Positions 1 to 9,848 of a stretch of DNA of 64,000 bases are shown piece by piece. The notes beneath the pieces were generated by a model, which saw only the letters and a list, made by a program, of their open reading frames with translations, searched no databases and was not told where the DNA came from. The position numbers were made by a program, and so were the translations under genes. Position 1 is the stretch's first letter. Every line of letters begins with the position of its first letter. Source of the DNA: Latrodectus hesperus (Eukaryota > Arthropoda > Arachnida > Araneae > Theridiidae); the NCBI GenBank assembly GCA_037975125.1, contig CM075852.1, positions 13,680,813 through 13,744,812 on the forward strand, given 5' to 3'.

Positions 1-1918
1 TGATTGAAACTATAAATATTAGAAGAAATCTTAAATTTATCTTGCGATGATAAGTATTAACACTTTTACTTTGTATATTCAGGGCCTTTAATATTACAAA
101 TTAAACTGTCACTTTTTGTGGAGGTTTTGATTTTTAGCAACCATTCATTCGTAGAGATAGAGTGTGACAGCAAAATTTTAATTCAAAATATAAAAATAGT
201 TTTCTGAATTTTCAGGGGGAAAAATGCTGTTCTCTGTATGGTATTATGTAATTCTTCAAATTTAAGGTAAATATTTTCAATATGGTTTTGCACTGTAATT
301 AAATGATAAATTATTCGAGTAAAATTATACTTAATAGAGGAAAACTAAAATTCAAAATAAGCCTCATTTGTGCAAAATAAGGTATGTTTTAAAATATTAT
401 ATACTGTATGATATTATAACATGTTTCTACAAAGTATAATAATAATTTTTTCAAAAATCATTATCATATTTTGGTAAATAATATTAGTAATCTTTGACAA
501 AAGATTTTACAAGTGTTAATGAAACGCTGTCAAATGCATTGTATTCTTCTTCCATCAAGACTTTTTTTAAATAAAAAAATAATAATTTATTATTTTTAGA
601 AAGCAAAGTAAGAATCACGAATTGATGCAAAAATGTAAAACTTTTTAATTCAGATTCCCATTTTTCGATGGAGGAAAAGCATGGTCACTCATTTTATTCT
701 ATTATTAACATTAAAAAAAAAATAAAAAATAAAAACCATGAATTGAAACAAAACTGTAAGAACTTTAGGAGTTAAAGCCTTATGTGTTTAAATGGCCTCA
801 AGGAATTGTCCGTCGTTTCTCGAATTATGATTGTCAAAAATAAAGTAACTACATGTGAAATTCTACATGTAATTAAAAATTTTGGTATTAATTCTTAAAT
901 AATGTAAGTTAATATATCTTAAATACTTACAATAATCATTTGATTAATGGGCGATAATTAAAGTGCAATAAGAATACTTAGTACTTATATGAAGATACTC
1001 ATAGTATAAGTACTTTGGATTCATGTCAATGTACTTGGGACATGCATGCTCATGTAAGTTCTTTGGATTTAAGAAGAAAATTCAAAAGCACAATTATATC
1101 GATTTCTTAAATACAAAAAATTTATTTTATTCAGGTTTAGAATGAGCCACTACAATTTTCCCTTTGTATACAGTTTATGTTCATAAAACACATTTCTTAT
1201 CATTCTATGCAATCATTAAGAAGCAATTAAGTTTCTTTATCTCATCATATAATTTTTACATTTAACAAAGACAATTAAAATTTGTTCGAATAGTTACATA
1301 TTACATAAAAAGCAATATAATAACTTTAACTAAAATTGGGAGTATTGAGAAACAATTCCAGCATTATGCATCTCAAATAAATTTTCACAATTATTAAAAT
1401 CTTAAAATTTTTAAATATGTAATTTAATATAAATTCAGATTTATATTTAAATTATTTCCCGATACACAGTTATTATTAAACTGCTTCTTTTACTAATTTG
1501 AATACCTAACAATTGTATAACAATATACCGAAATTATTTGTAAGATTTGTCTTAAGTTAAAAAAAGAGGAGTTCCAATATATTTTACAGAAAAAAAAGCG
1601 TCATAAGTGAAGATAACGAGTCATGTTCCCGCCTTTCTCGAGTCGAAATCAGTGAATCGTAAATAATTGAAAAATTAACAGGCTAAGGTGAAATTTCTTT
1701 TTGAAGAGTTTTGCTGAGAGATCTGCTGCTTAAATATCCCATTAAATTTGTTATTACACAGATACGTAAGGCAGTTCCCTGAAGATTAAAAAAATTTCAG
1801 ATTGATCCTAAATCCTCTTTTACTTTTAGGTAATTTTTTGAACGAAAAACAGATCACTTTGCGTTCAACAGTAACCTTTTACAAGTTAAAAAACATATTC
1901 TGTTAAATTGTATTTTAA
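1..1918. other. AT-rich intergenic DNA, nothing recognised
   Basis: This stretch is AT-rich with frequent stops on both strands. I see no conserved protein segment, RNA gene or ordered repeat. It may hold decayed transposon sequence that cannot be recognised by eye. Confidence 0.6.
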
Positions 1919-1992
1919 CACTCGCGACCCCAGAATTTTGCTACGCGACCCCAAATGGGATCGCGACCCATAGTTTAAGAAGCTCTGTTCTA
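1919..1992 (-). mobile_element. terminus of a hAT-type DNA transposon
   Basis: Three spaced copies of a CGCGACCC word are followed by CCCATAGTTTAAGAAGCTCTG. Read on the minus strand this gives an end beginning CAGAGCTTCTTAAACTATGGGTCGCG, cut here to its pattern, which resembles the known hAT terminal consensus of a CAG(T/A)G-type start, a run like TTCTTAAACT, then GGGTCGCG words. The element body would lie at lower coordinates. I found no partner end and no transposase, so this is either a solo end or a degraded non-autonomous copy. Confidence 0.4.
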
Positions 1993-2050
1993 GAAAGTTC
2001 CCATTAATAATTACCAGATTAGGAAGTTCATACAAACTTGAATAATATTC

Positions 2051-3016
2051 AGAAGTTGTGGTTGCCAGAGTCCCCGCTCTTCAACAAAGCTAAGCTTAGA
2101 CATTGACTCCAGCAACTCTCAGCACATCAAAAAAGAAGAGTGAATCCTCACAGAGAACCCCCTCTAACTCAGAAGTTGTGGTTGCCAGAGTCCCCGCTCT
2201 TCAACAAAGCTAAGCTTAGACATTGACTCCAGCAACTCTCAGCACATCAAAAAACGAAGAGTGAATCCTCACAGAGAACCCCCTCTAACTCAGAAGTTGT
2301 GGTTGCCAGAGTCCCCGCTCTTCAACAAAGCTAAGCTTAGACATTGACTCCAGCAACTCTCAGCACATCAAAAAACGAAGAGTGAATCCTCACAGAGAAC
2401 CCCCTCTAACTCAGAAGTTGTGGTTGCCAGAGTCCCCGCTCTTCAACAAAGCTAAGCTTAGACATTGACTCCAGCAACTCTCAGCACATCAAAAAACGAA
2501 GAGTGAATCCTCACAGAGAACCCCCTCTAACTCAGAAGTTGTGGTTGCCAGAGTCCCCGCTCTTCAACAAAGCTAAGCTTAGACATTGACTCCAGCAACT
2601 CTCAGCACATCAAAAAACGAAGAGTGAATCCTCACAGAGAACCCCCTCTAACTCAGAAGTTGTGGTTGCCAGAGTCCCCGCTCTTCAACAAAGCTAAGCT
2701 TAGACATTGACTCCAGCAACTCTCAGCACATCAAAAAACGAAGAGTGAATCCTCACAGAGAACCCCCTCTAACTCAGAAGTTGTGGTTGCCAGAGTCCCC
2801 GCTCTTCAACAAAGCTAAGCTTAGACATTGACTCCAGCAACTCTCAGCACATCAAAAAACGAAGAGTGAATCCTCACAGAGAACCCCCTCTAACTCAGAA
2901 GTTGTGGTTGCCAGAGTCCCCGCTCTTCAACAAAGCTAAGCTTAGACATTGACTCCAGCAACTCTCAGCACATCAAAAAAAGAAGAGTGAATCCTCACAG
3001 AGACCCCCCTCTAGTT
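2051..3016. repeat. 121-bp minisatellite, eight tandem copies
   Basis: Copies begin at 2051, 2171, 2292, 2413, 2534, 2655, 2776 and 2897, each starting AGAAGTTGTGGTTGCCAGAG. The first is 120 bp, the next six are 121 bp and look identical to one another. The first and last differ in the A-run (lacking the C of AAAAAACGAAG), and the last diverges at CCCCCCTCTAG. The unit is GC-richer than the surrounding DNA and contains the perfect palindrome CTAAGCTTAG. The period is not a multiple of three, so the array is not a coding repeat. The identical interior suggests recent homogenisation. Confidence 0.95.
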
Positions 3017-4300
3017 TGCTTTAGAGCAGACGAGAATCTGGTCAAGTGTGGCCAGCCTAACGAGGAGTACTCTTAGAACATGTAGGGAAAACCTTTACTC
3101 CATCTTTGTGAGTCATAGACCTCAGATGACAACTGCGAATACGAGAAATGACTGCTCTTGTCTGCTGTACTAGAAGGACAAGCATGCACCAGGGAGATTA
3201 CTCTGATATTAGTGATGAGCAAGATGGATAGTGGGACCTCACACATTGCTAAAGAGAAAATACAGTTCTGAAAAAGTAAGAGCTGACGGAGGAGATAAGG
3301 GCAGATTCACACAGAAATTGAATAGTGTTTAGCCTAAACCCTGATTCGGATTCTTTGTTAGTAGATTTAGTCACTTTAGGTATTCGAGAGCATATTATAT
3401 TGGAATCTACAGTTGAAACTCTGTTCTGAACTACAACCAACGTTCAAGGGAGAATCGAGTATACGATCTTTTGAATCGAAAGCCAGAGCGTAACATTTCA
3501 GCTGCTATTTAGGTGAATGAATAACCAAGATGAAATATCGACAGATATTTCAGCAACAACAGAATTTTTACCAAGCAATGTATTTTGCAAGATAAGAGCA
3601 AAAAAGTTCAGCTTCGCCGCAAGTAAAACTTGGAAGAACTCGTCGTAGTTGCAGAACAACGCTCTTCAAAGCATATAATCCTGGTTTTGATCCCAGTCAT
3701 TGTTGAGCAATGGGAGACGGATATTTCGCTTGTGCCTTCTGCATGCAAGTCTGAATGGGGATGCTTGGGAGTTTTCCGGGTTTTCTCCCTTGTGACAAGT
3801 GAATATCGCACCTATCTGGAAAAAGATCTCATAGAAGACAGTTTAGTGGTGAGTGCTAAAATGCCTTATAAAAGCCATTGACTGTTATGCTGTATACTTC
3901 GCGGTGTCACAAAAAAGCATGAAAGTTTTGGACATTTGTTATAAATTCATGTTCTATTTTTTCCCTTGCATTATGGACAGATTTTATAATGAACGTAAAA
4001 ATAGTTTCTCGAAGTTTTGATGATTCTATGTTTAAAAAAAGGGGAATCATTTTCATAGGTATGCTTAGAGCACCCTGTAATTTGTGAAAATAATATTGAT
4101 TCCTTTCTAAATTAGTTCTCTCTTTCATTTCCCATGTTTTTAATGTGTTTTGTTCTAAAAGAATTTTATTTCCATATGATTGAGATTGATCCTGACGACA
4201 ATTATCATTGAACGCATAAATATGTAGTTAATATGATTATGAATTGCTTTGATAAAAATCTGGATTAGATACAAGATCATATAATAGATTGTTAAATGTG
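3017..4300. other. GC-richer unidentified sequence, then AT-rich spacer
   Basis: From 3017 to about 3890 the base composition remains richer in G and C than the flanks, like the minisatellite beside it. An 83-codon open frame at 3630-3881 (+) lies here, but I recognise no domain and see no splice or promoter context. It could be a relic of the transposon whose internal segment was amplified as the 121-bp array. The DNA from 3890 to 4300 is ordinary AT-rich sequence. Confidence 0.4.
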
Positions 4301-4306
4301 ATAAAT

Positions 4307-4396
4307 TGAGACATAATATGCTACATAATGAGATAAAATGAGACATAATATGCTACATAATGAGATAAAATGAGACATAATATATGACATAATAGG
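4307..4396. repeat. 32-bp tandem repeat, about 2.7 copies
   Basis: The unit starts GAGACATAATATGCTACATA. Copies start at 4308, 4340 and 4372, and the third is truncated and diverges at ATATATGACATAAT. The words ATTGTTAAATGTG lie on both sides (about 4288 and 4401), so a somewhat larger segment may once have been duplicated. Confidence 0.85.
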
Positions 4397-5145
4397 AGAT
4401 TGTTAAATGTGTTAATATATGAAGTCTCAAAATATTGTATTTAATTCTTCAGGAAATATAGCATTTCCTGCTTCAGATAATTCTTTGCGAATTTCTTTTT
4501 CTGCAAATTCAACCTAAAATACCGTATTTACGTTCGATTTCTTCTACGAATAAATATATTTAATAGGTTTAATCTATTTTTCTTTATTTGAGATTAACAA
4601 ACAAATCATCATCTTACTCTTTTGATAGTTACATTTCTATGCTTTGATTTTCTCCGATTTTCTTGACCTACACTAGTATTACCTACATTAGTGAGAAAAT
4701 AATTATTTCAATTTTGTTTTCTCTGAGATTCAATACTTAATTTCAATTTTTCTTGGATGGCTAAAAACAATACCCTTTGGCGTCAGTGACCCAGTATTTA
4801 GAAAAAACTGTATGGCAATACTGCATCACCCTCATGGAACTATAAATTTCCTGTTTGATAAGTAGTTAATGGATTGGTATTAATATAAGTAATAAATCGT
4901 AAAAAGATAAACTACAATCCTAATATTCCATAATTCTGCCATTATCGAATTCTGATACGTCTTAGTACTATGTAAAATTAAATCAAAACTTATAAGCATA
5001 ATAGACCATATAAGCAACAATAAAATGCTAATTCGAATAGAAGAAACTTGAATTTTCAATTTCCTTTTTTATATAATATTGCTACTTTGACATCATGTAT
5101 TGGACAGCCTAAAGATTAATCCTGAAAGTTGTTATAATGCATTTT
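4397..5145. other. AT-rich intergenic DNA, nothing recognised
   Basis: I see no conserved coding segment, RNA gene or tandem structure here. Stops are frequent in all frames. Confidence 0.5.
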
Positions 5146-5148
5146 AAG

Positions 5149-5403
5149 GCACTGGCGCCGTATAATCCATGACGCCAAATTCTGAGATAGGCGATTTTTT
5201 GGCGGATTTTCTTATGTATCTGGCAACCTCGTTTTTATTACGTCATACATATGGAGACCTATAAGAATTATGCAGAAAATTCTATTTTGATAACATTACT
5301 ACTTACGTCATCGCGTACGTCACGATACCTCATCTTGGCAACATTTCTTCATCGCCAAAAAAATTCAGAATTTGGAATCATGGATTATATGGCACCTGTG
5401 CCC
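5149..5403. repeat. imperfect inverted repeat (fold-back element)
   Basis: The left arm begins GGCACTGGCGCCGTATAATC at 5149. The right arm ends CATGGATTATATGGCACCTGTGCC near 5403 and is its reverse complement with scattered mismatches. Pairing continues inward through CCAAATTCTGA, a GGCGAT word, GGCAAC/GTTGCC and a TACGTCA element, leaving a short centre near 5270. TACGTCA motifs sit at 5239-5245, 5304-5310 and 5316-5322. Long imperfect arms like these are typical of fold-back or MITE elements. I see no clear target-site duplication. Confidence 0.6.
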
Positions 5404-5499
5404 ATTTTAATAATCCCTAAGATTATTAAAATAGATCGTTTATTCATATTTACTTTTCTATTATATAGACGGCTAATCTGCAAATGCCTCTCATCCAAA

Positions 5500-5893
5500 C
5501 ATCCTTTTTTTAACAATAAAGTGGTTATTTCTTTCGTTCCAATTTATATCAGGACTGCGCTACTTTATTATAATTGTTATTGGTTTAGAATATCCATGAC
5601 GTCAGACAATATTTCCTCTACGTCACACATAATTAAGTACGACATCGTATCGAGACGGCGTCGTAAATCTGACTGGTCAACGAATTTGCTGCCTACTTTC
5701 AAATGGCATTCTTCGAGTGGCAAACAAACTGAAGTTAATCATCGAATGTCTAAGAATATTGTCGAAGTTCATTTTGTTTATAAAACGATTTCTTATATCA
5801 GGACTAAAGCATCGGTTTAAGAAGCATTTTCCATTTATAGAACAGAAGAAAAAGCAAAATTAAAAAAAGACAAGACAAAACATCCACTTTATG
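5500..5893 (-). repeat. repeat R, copy 1 (probable LINE 3' part, with CRE-like sites)
   Basis: On the minus strand this matches 62571-62960 (+) along nearly its whole length, for example GGAAAATGCTTCTT(A/G)AACCGATGC, TCCTGATATAAGAAATCGTTT and TCTGACGTCATGGATATT. Both copies keep a perfect TGACGTCA palindrome (here 5597-5604) and a TACGTCA site (5619-5625) at the same spacing. In both places R lies downstream, in the same orientation, of the same LINE ORF1 sequence, so I infer it is the 3' untranslated part of that LINE. The 189-codon open frame at 5251-5820 (+) crosses the repeat and is not treated as a gene. Confidence 0.6.
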
Positions 5894-5899
5894 GATAGT

Positions 5900-6497
5900 T
5901 TTCTTGCTAGCTAGGATGGAAGAAATCTTGAAGAAATATATTCAGGTTGAAAACTGGAGTTAACAGGTACTCCAAGAATATTGTTTATCTTGCTTATTTC
6001 TACAGTTGGGCAATTAGTTTCGAATAGAAGCTTACCTTGACGTATGTGTCGAATTTGTATTATTTTCTTGTGATTCTTTACAAGTTGAATTATTTCTTGT
6101 TTTAAATTATAAGGTTTCCTTGGAATAGATGCAGTACCATCAGTGGGAGACAGGAAAATGAAGAACTTAGTAATACCATTTTCCGCAGCTAACTGGATTA
6201 GTTGTGGAATAGAATCTTCGAAAGTCAATAATCTTAAAGTGTTTATTTTTGGAATGCGCAAATCGCAATCCATGTAAATCATTTCAGCCTCCGCTTCAAT
6301 CATTTTAAATCCATAATAATGAAAAAAAATTAAATAAATTAAAAGAACAAAAATACTCAAACTTAGTCAAACAAACAATAAGCCAAAGTCAGATGATAAT
6401 TTCAACACGAAAAAGGAGAAAAAGAGTCACAAAACATTAAATAATGATAAAATAAACAGAGTTAAAAAATTTGCGTATTTCGCAATTTAGAACAATC
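5900..6497 (-). mobile_element. 5' end of a Jockey/I-like LINE, internally deleted copy
   Basis: On the minus strand the 5' untranslated sequence and the start of ORF1 (start codon at 6303-6301, readable to 5911) match the LINE at 57985-58640 (+). The conserved segments are MIYxDCDLRIPKIN, GITKFFIFL, IIQIxHxRQG, LLFETNCP and ISKIxNILGV. Homology stops at a TTCAAGATTTCTT word near 5921, and repeat R begins within about 30 bp. In the full-length copy about 3.9 kb containing zinc knuckles, endonuclease and RT lies between these two points. The copy is therefore best read as a LINE with everything but its two ends deleted. It cannot encode an active product. Confidence 0.65.
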
Positions 6498-8380
6498 CGC
6501 CATCCTAAAATTAACAATCGCAATATTTGTAACACAGACCAATATTTATCTTTGTCGTTGATCTTCTTCGATCTTTGTCGTTATCTTTGTCGTAAGCAAT
6601 CTCTTTTAAATCTTCAGACTAGTGCCTTGCTTACGTCAACATTAAAAATTTTCTTCTGCTTTCATTTTTTACTTATCGTCTTCATTGTGTAGGAATCTCG
6701 AATGTCAAATGTGTATTTTATTTTACAGATATTCATTTCGCTGATAGCTATATATCCAACAATAAGGTTTTTAATGCAATACTTCATGGATGATTCGCCT
6801 TTTATTTAGAACAGTGGAATTTGTGGTATTTCAGAATCTGCTTTGAACCACAACCCAAGTAGCAAAATAGCTTGGCCCAATATTGGCAATTTTACCTAAA
6901 AAATGGGCGTCAAAATTTTCCCAATATTGTGCATGCAAAAATAAGCCAAGGTTTACCCGATGTAAGAAATGCTAAGATAAGCCAATATTTAACCAATAGG
7001 GTTTTTAACAACAATAACAAACCTACGTTTTCCCCAGTTTGCATGATAAGTCATTATTGGTCCTGTAAATGTAGCTAAATTACTATCTATCTTGGGCATG
7101 TCAAGATTCTACCAAAATATAGTATATCAAGTTAATTCCAATATGCTATCTACTATTCTAAGCTGTTTAATTGCTTTTTTGTTTATTAAGAATTTACTTA
7201 CTAAATCAGATTAATGTTCCTGAATTCCAATCATTTTGAATCTTATTTTCTTGAAGTTTAATCATGGTCACTTTATTAATGTATCAAGAAGTTTTCAAAA
7301 AATAGCCGTATGTTGGTTTAATTTTTCTTACATTTGGAATAACAAATGCAGGTTACCACAAAAATTTTTAATCTGCTTGAACTTAAAATTATAATCAAAA
7401 TCAAAGTAATTCAAATTTTTATGTTTATATTTATTATATTTATATTTTACTTGTGTGTATTTGTTTTGTATATTATTAACAATGAAACTGCCCCAAAACC
7501 CAAAATCTGATGTTATTGTTATGCATAAACATTGATAAATTAGTTATACTAGTATTTATCTACATTTATTTATTCACATATAAATTTCTAATAAATGCAT
7601 TTACAGAATATTATTCAAAAAGAGCTATTCTTTCGGTTTATTTGGGTTCATAGCACTTTGGAGATGCCCCTGGTATTTAATTTTTTATTTTCTACGGTGT
7701 AATTATGTATATATTATAACTCTACTGCGTTTTATAATATCATAATATTAATAATTTTCCTTTGATTTATTCATATACTTTTCTTAAGTTATGTTTTACA
7801 TTTAATTGGAATAAAAGTTATATTTTGCATTTGCAAGAAATGCCGATTTGAAAAAGCTGCTAATTTGTACATTTGTTTTTTCTAACGTTTGGTTACCGGG
7901 AAAATTTATGTTATTTAAAAAAAAAAATTTTTTTTCCAATCATGGGTACAAGAGGGTTGACCCTATGACACAACAAGGCAAGAAACTGCTACTTATTTGT
8001 CGTTACACATTGTCCTTGAGAGAACTAGGATTTTAAAGTGTGATTAAATCAAGAGGAATTTGTTCAATGTCGGCAATTATCATTTGAAAATGAACACTTA
8101 TCTTGTGCCATTGTATTAATATGGCTAACAGAATTTGACAGAGATAGCAGTTCTCTTCAGAAGAAATGCGTATGAAATCCGTTGTCAATGATAATGTTAG
8201 ATAATGTATCTGCCATACTAAAAATATTAATTGATGGTAATTGCCATACCTATCTGGTGATGCAGAAAAAACTTTATGCTAGATTTACAGATATATCTAA
8301 AATTATTTATAAAGAATTTCATTTTGAAAAAAAAAAATAGTTTATTGTAGGATTCCTTTCACTAGAACACCAAAGAGAAA
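6498..8380. other. intergenic DNA with a degenerate CCAATATTGG-type repeat
   Basis: Between about 6858 and 7010 related words recur (GGCCCAATATTGGC, TCCCAATATTG, AGCCAAGG, AGCCAATATTTAACC), suggesting a decayed repeat with a palindromic CCAATATTGG core. The rest, including short open frames at 6471-6692, 6872-7078 and 7848-8036, shows no conserved protein or RNA feature I can name. Confidence 0.4.
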
Positions 8381-8394
8381 AGAGTGTCGGGAAA

Positions 8395-8770
8395 AAATCT
8401 CTTAAATTAAGAATATTATTTTAACTCCGAATTATTTTTGAAATCATAACTGGTGATGAAATATATCACTTTCAAAAGTTATTTCCCTTCACGCAATTAA
8501 AATGTATGCTTTTTTAACATGATTGCATACCTATAATAGCGGACTAGAATAAAAATGTGTTAAAAAAAGTAATTTATGACATTTTTTTCGGAAATATGGG
8601 ACAGATAAAAGTCCTCAAAGTAGAAAGAATGAAGACAATCACAGCTAAATAGTGCACTATTGATTTTCCTAATAACTTCTTCAAGAAGTTAATGTTAGAA
8701 GACTCATGTTCTACCATATCAACTCATCTTCTTATTCAGAAAGATTGTCGATTCATTTTTTTAACAAATA
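8395..8770 (+). pseudogene. decayed mariner-like transposase (possible)
   Basis: Reading across stops and frame changes on the plus strand gives FEIITGDEI near 8436-8465, then SPQSRKN near 8610 and IVHY near 8650 followed by a leucine-, glutamine- and valine-containing stretch. The order matches the mariner catalytic-domain pattern (V/I-TGDE, then a basic S-R-K segment, then IVHxEF, then a TVN-like block). Many stops and the absence of terminal repeats mean this is at most a dead relic. The assignment rests on short motifs only. Confidence 0.35.
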
Positions 8771-9559
8771 AAATTGATAGACATCTACCTTATTAAATAA
8801 ATCTCGCTATGGATGGCTTTTGGTCATTTTTAACAGAAAAAATAATAAATAAATGATTAGAAATTGTTTTTTTCATTCCGAAGAAGATTGATGAGGTCTT
8901 AAATGCCTTTTTCTTTAATTTCTAGAAAAGAACGACGTGAAGCTCTGAATCTTTTAAAATTCACTTACAGAAGTACATTGATACTACATTAAGATATTGC
9001 TTTCAACATTTCTAAAATTTCGAGCTAAAATTTCGAGAATATATATTAAGGTTGTATGAAAGAAGTGCTTGTGGAAAAATTCCTGGAGATATGTTAATTT
9101 CATCATGGAAGATCAGTAAATATTTTATGAGAAAATAAAATAAAAAGATTCTGCGAATTTATTACAGTTTATTTTAAAACTGTTGAATTTTGATATTTCA
9201 ATATTTGATTTTTTCTTATTTTTAACTTAAGAGATTAAGTACTTTTTTACGGATGAGTTACATAACTAGGTAGAATATAGAATGCTCATTTAGTAGCTTT
9301 GCGCTATGCCAATATTAAATTTAGTATCTTGTTTTCAGTTTCAGCAATTCGCGAATTTCTCTCCCATATCAGGCATTAATGTTTTTAGTATTAAAATCCA
9401 CCTTAAAATCGTAGAGCTCAATTGAATAAGTTGTGTTCCAAAAGTATACGTAAGCTGACAAATCAAACAATACACTATTTTGCTTGTAAAATTGTATCAA
9501 TTGTGTGACGAGAAAAATTTAGAAGTTTCAAATATGTAATAAATGAGTTTTCTGTTTGC
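8771..9559. other. AT-rich DNA upstream of the JADE gene
   Basis: I see no coding segment or ordered repeat in this stretch. It lies immediately upstream of the promoter-like patch and could carry distal regulatory sequence, but no motif stands out. Confidence 0.4.
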
Positions 9560-9584
9560 TAAATACTGTTGGCAACAATTTCGC

Positions 9585-9593
9585 AATGGCGGC
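9585..9593 (+). promoter_or_regulatory. AATGGCGGC, YY1-like motif
   Basis: AATGGCGGC resembles the YY1/pleiohomeotic core ATGGCGGC, which in animals is often found just downstream of the transcription start. A second copy lies at 9838-9848 (ATGATGGCGGC). Both are on the sense strand of the candidate first exon. Confidence 0.3.
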
Positions 9594-9798
9594 TCACTGT
9601 TTTAGGAGCAGTAACCAGTGTGGTTGATTATGTTCTGCTTCTTTGAATTTTAGTGTTTATAGAGATAAAATGCATTTCGAATCATTATGTAACATATTTT
9701 ATATGTTAAGTTATGATGTGTGAATTTGTTTCGGCAATCTGTTTGGATATGTGTTTGTAATTCGAAACTGTATTAAGTCTAAATTTGTCTCGTGGACT

Positions 9799-9808
9799 GT
9801 CACGTGAC
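9799..9808. promoter_or_regulatory. GTCACGTGAC palindrome (E-box / CLEAR-type site)
   Basis: This is a perfect 10-bp palindrome containing CACGTG with the flanks preferred by USF/MITF/TFE-type bHLH-zip proteins. It lies 40 bp upstream of the second YY1-like word. Position and perfection make a regulatory role plausible, but this is inference. Confidence 0.35.
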
Positions 9809-9837
9809 ATGTATGTTTGTGTGTTGTGTTGCATTTC

Positions 9838-9848
9838 ATGATGGCGGC
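9838..9848 (+). promoter_or_regulatory. ATGATGGCGGC, YY1-like motif
   Basis: This is the second GATGGCGGC-type word in the candidate first exon, 126 bp before the exon donor. It is closer to the YY1 consensus than the copy at 9585. Confidence 0.3.

Noticed and set aside
2051..3016. Regularly spaced repeats, considered as a CRISPR array
   Set aside because: The units are directly adjacent with no unique spacers, and the host is clearly eukaryotic with spliced genes. It is a minisatellite.
5251..5820. 189-codon open frame on the plus strand, part of it similar to the minus-strand frame at 62804-63013
   Set aside because: The similarity follows the DNA of repeat R; the shared MTSD string is just the TGACGTCA palindrome read in frame. 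The true element orientation is the opposite strand.
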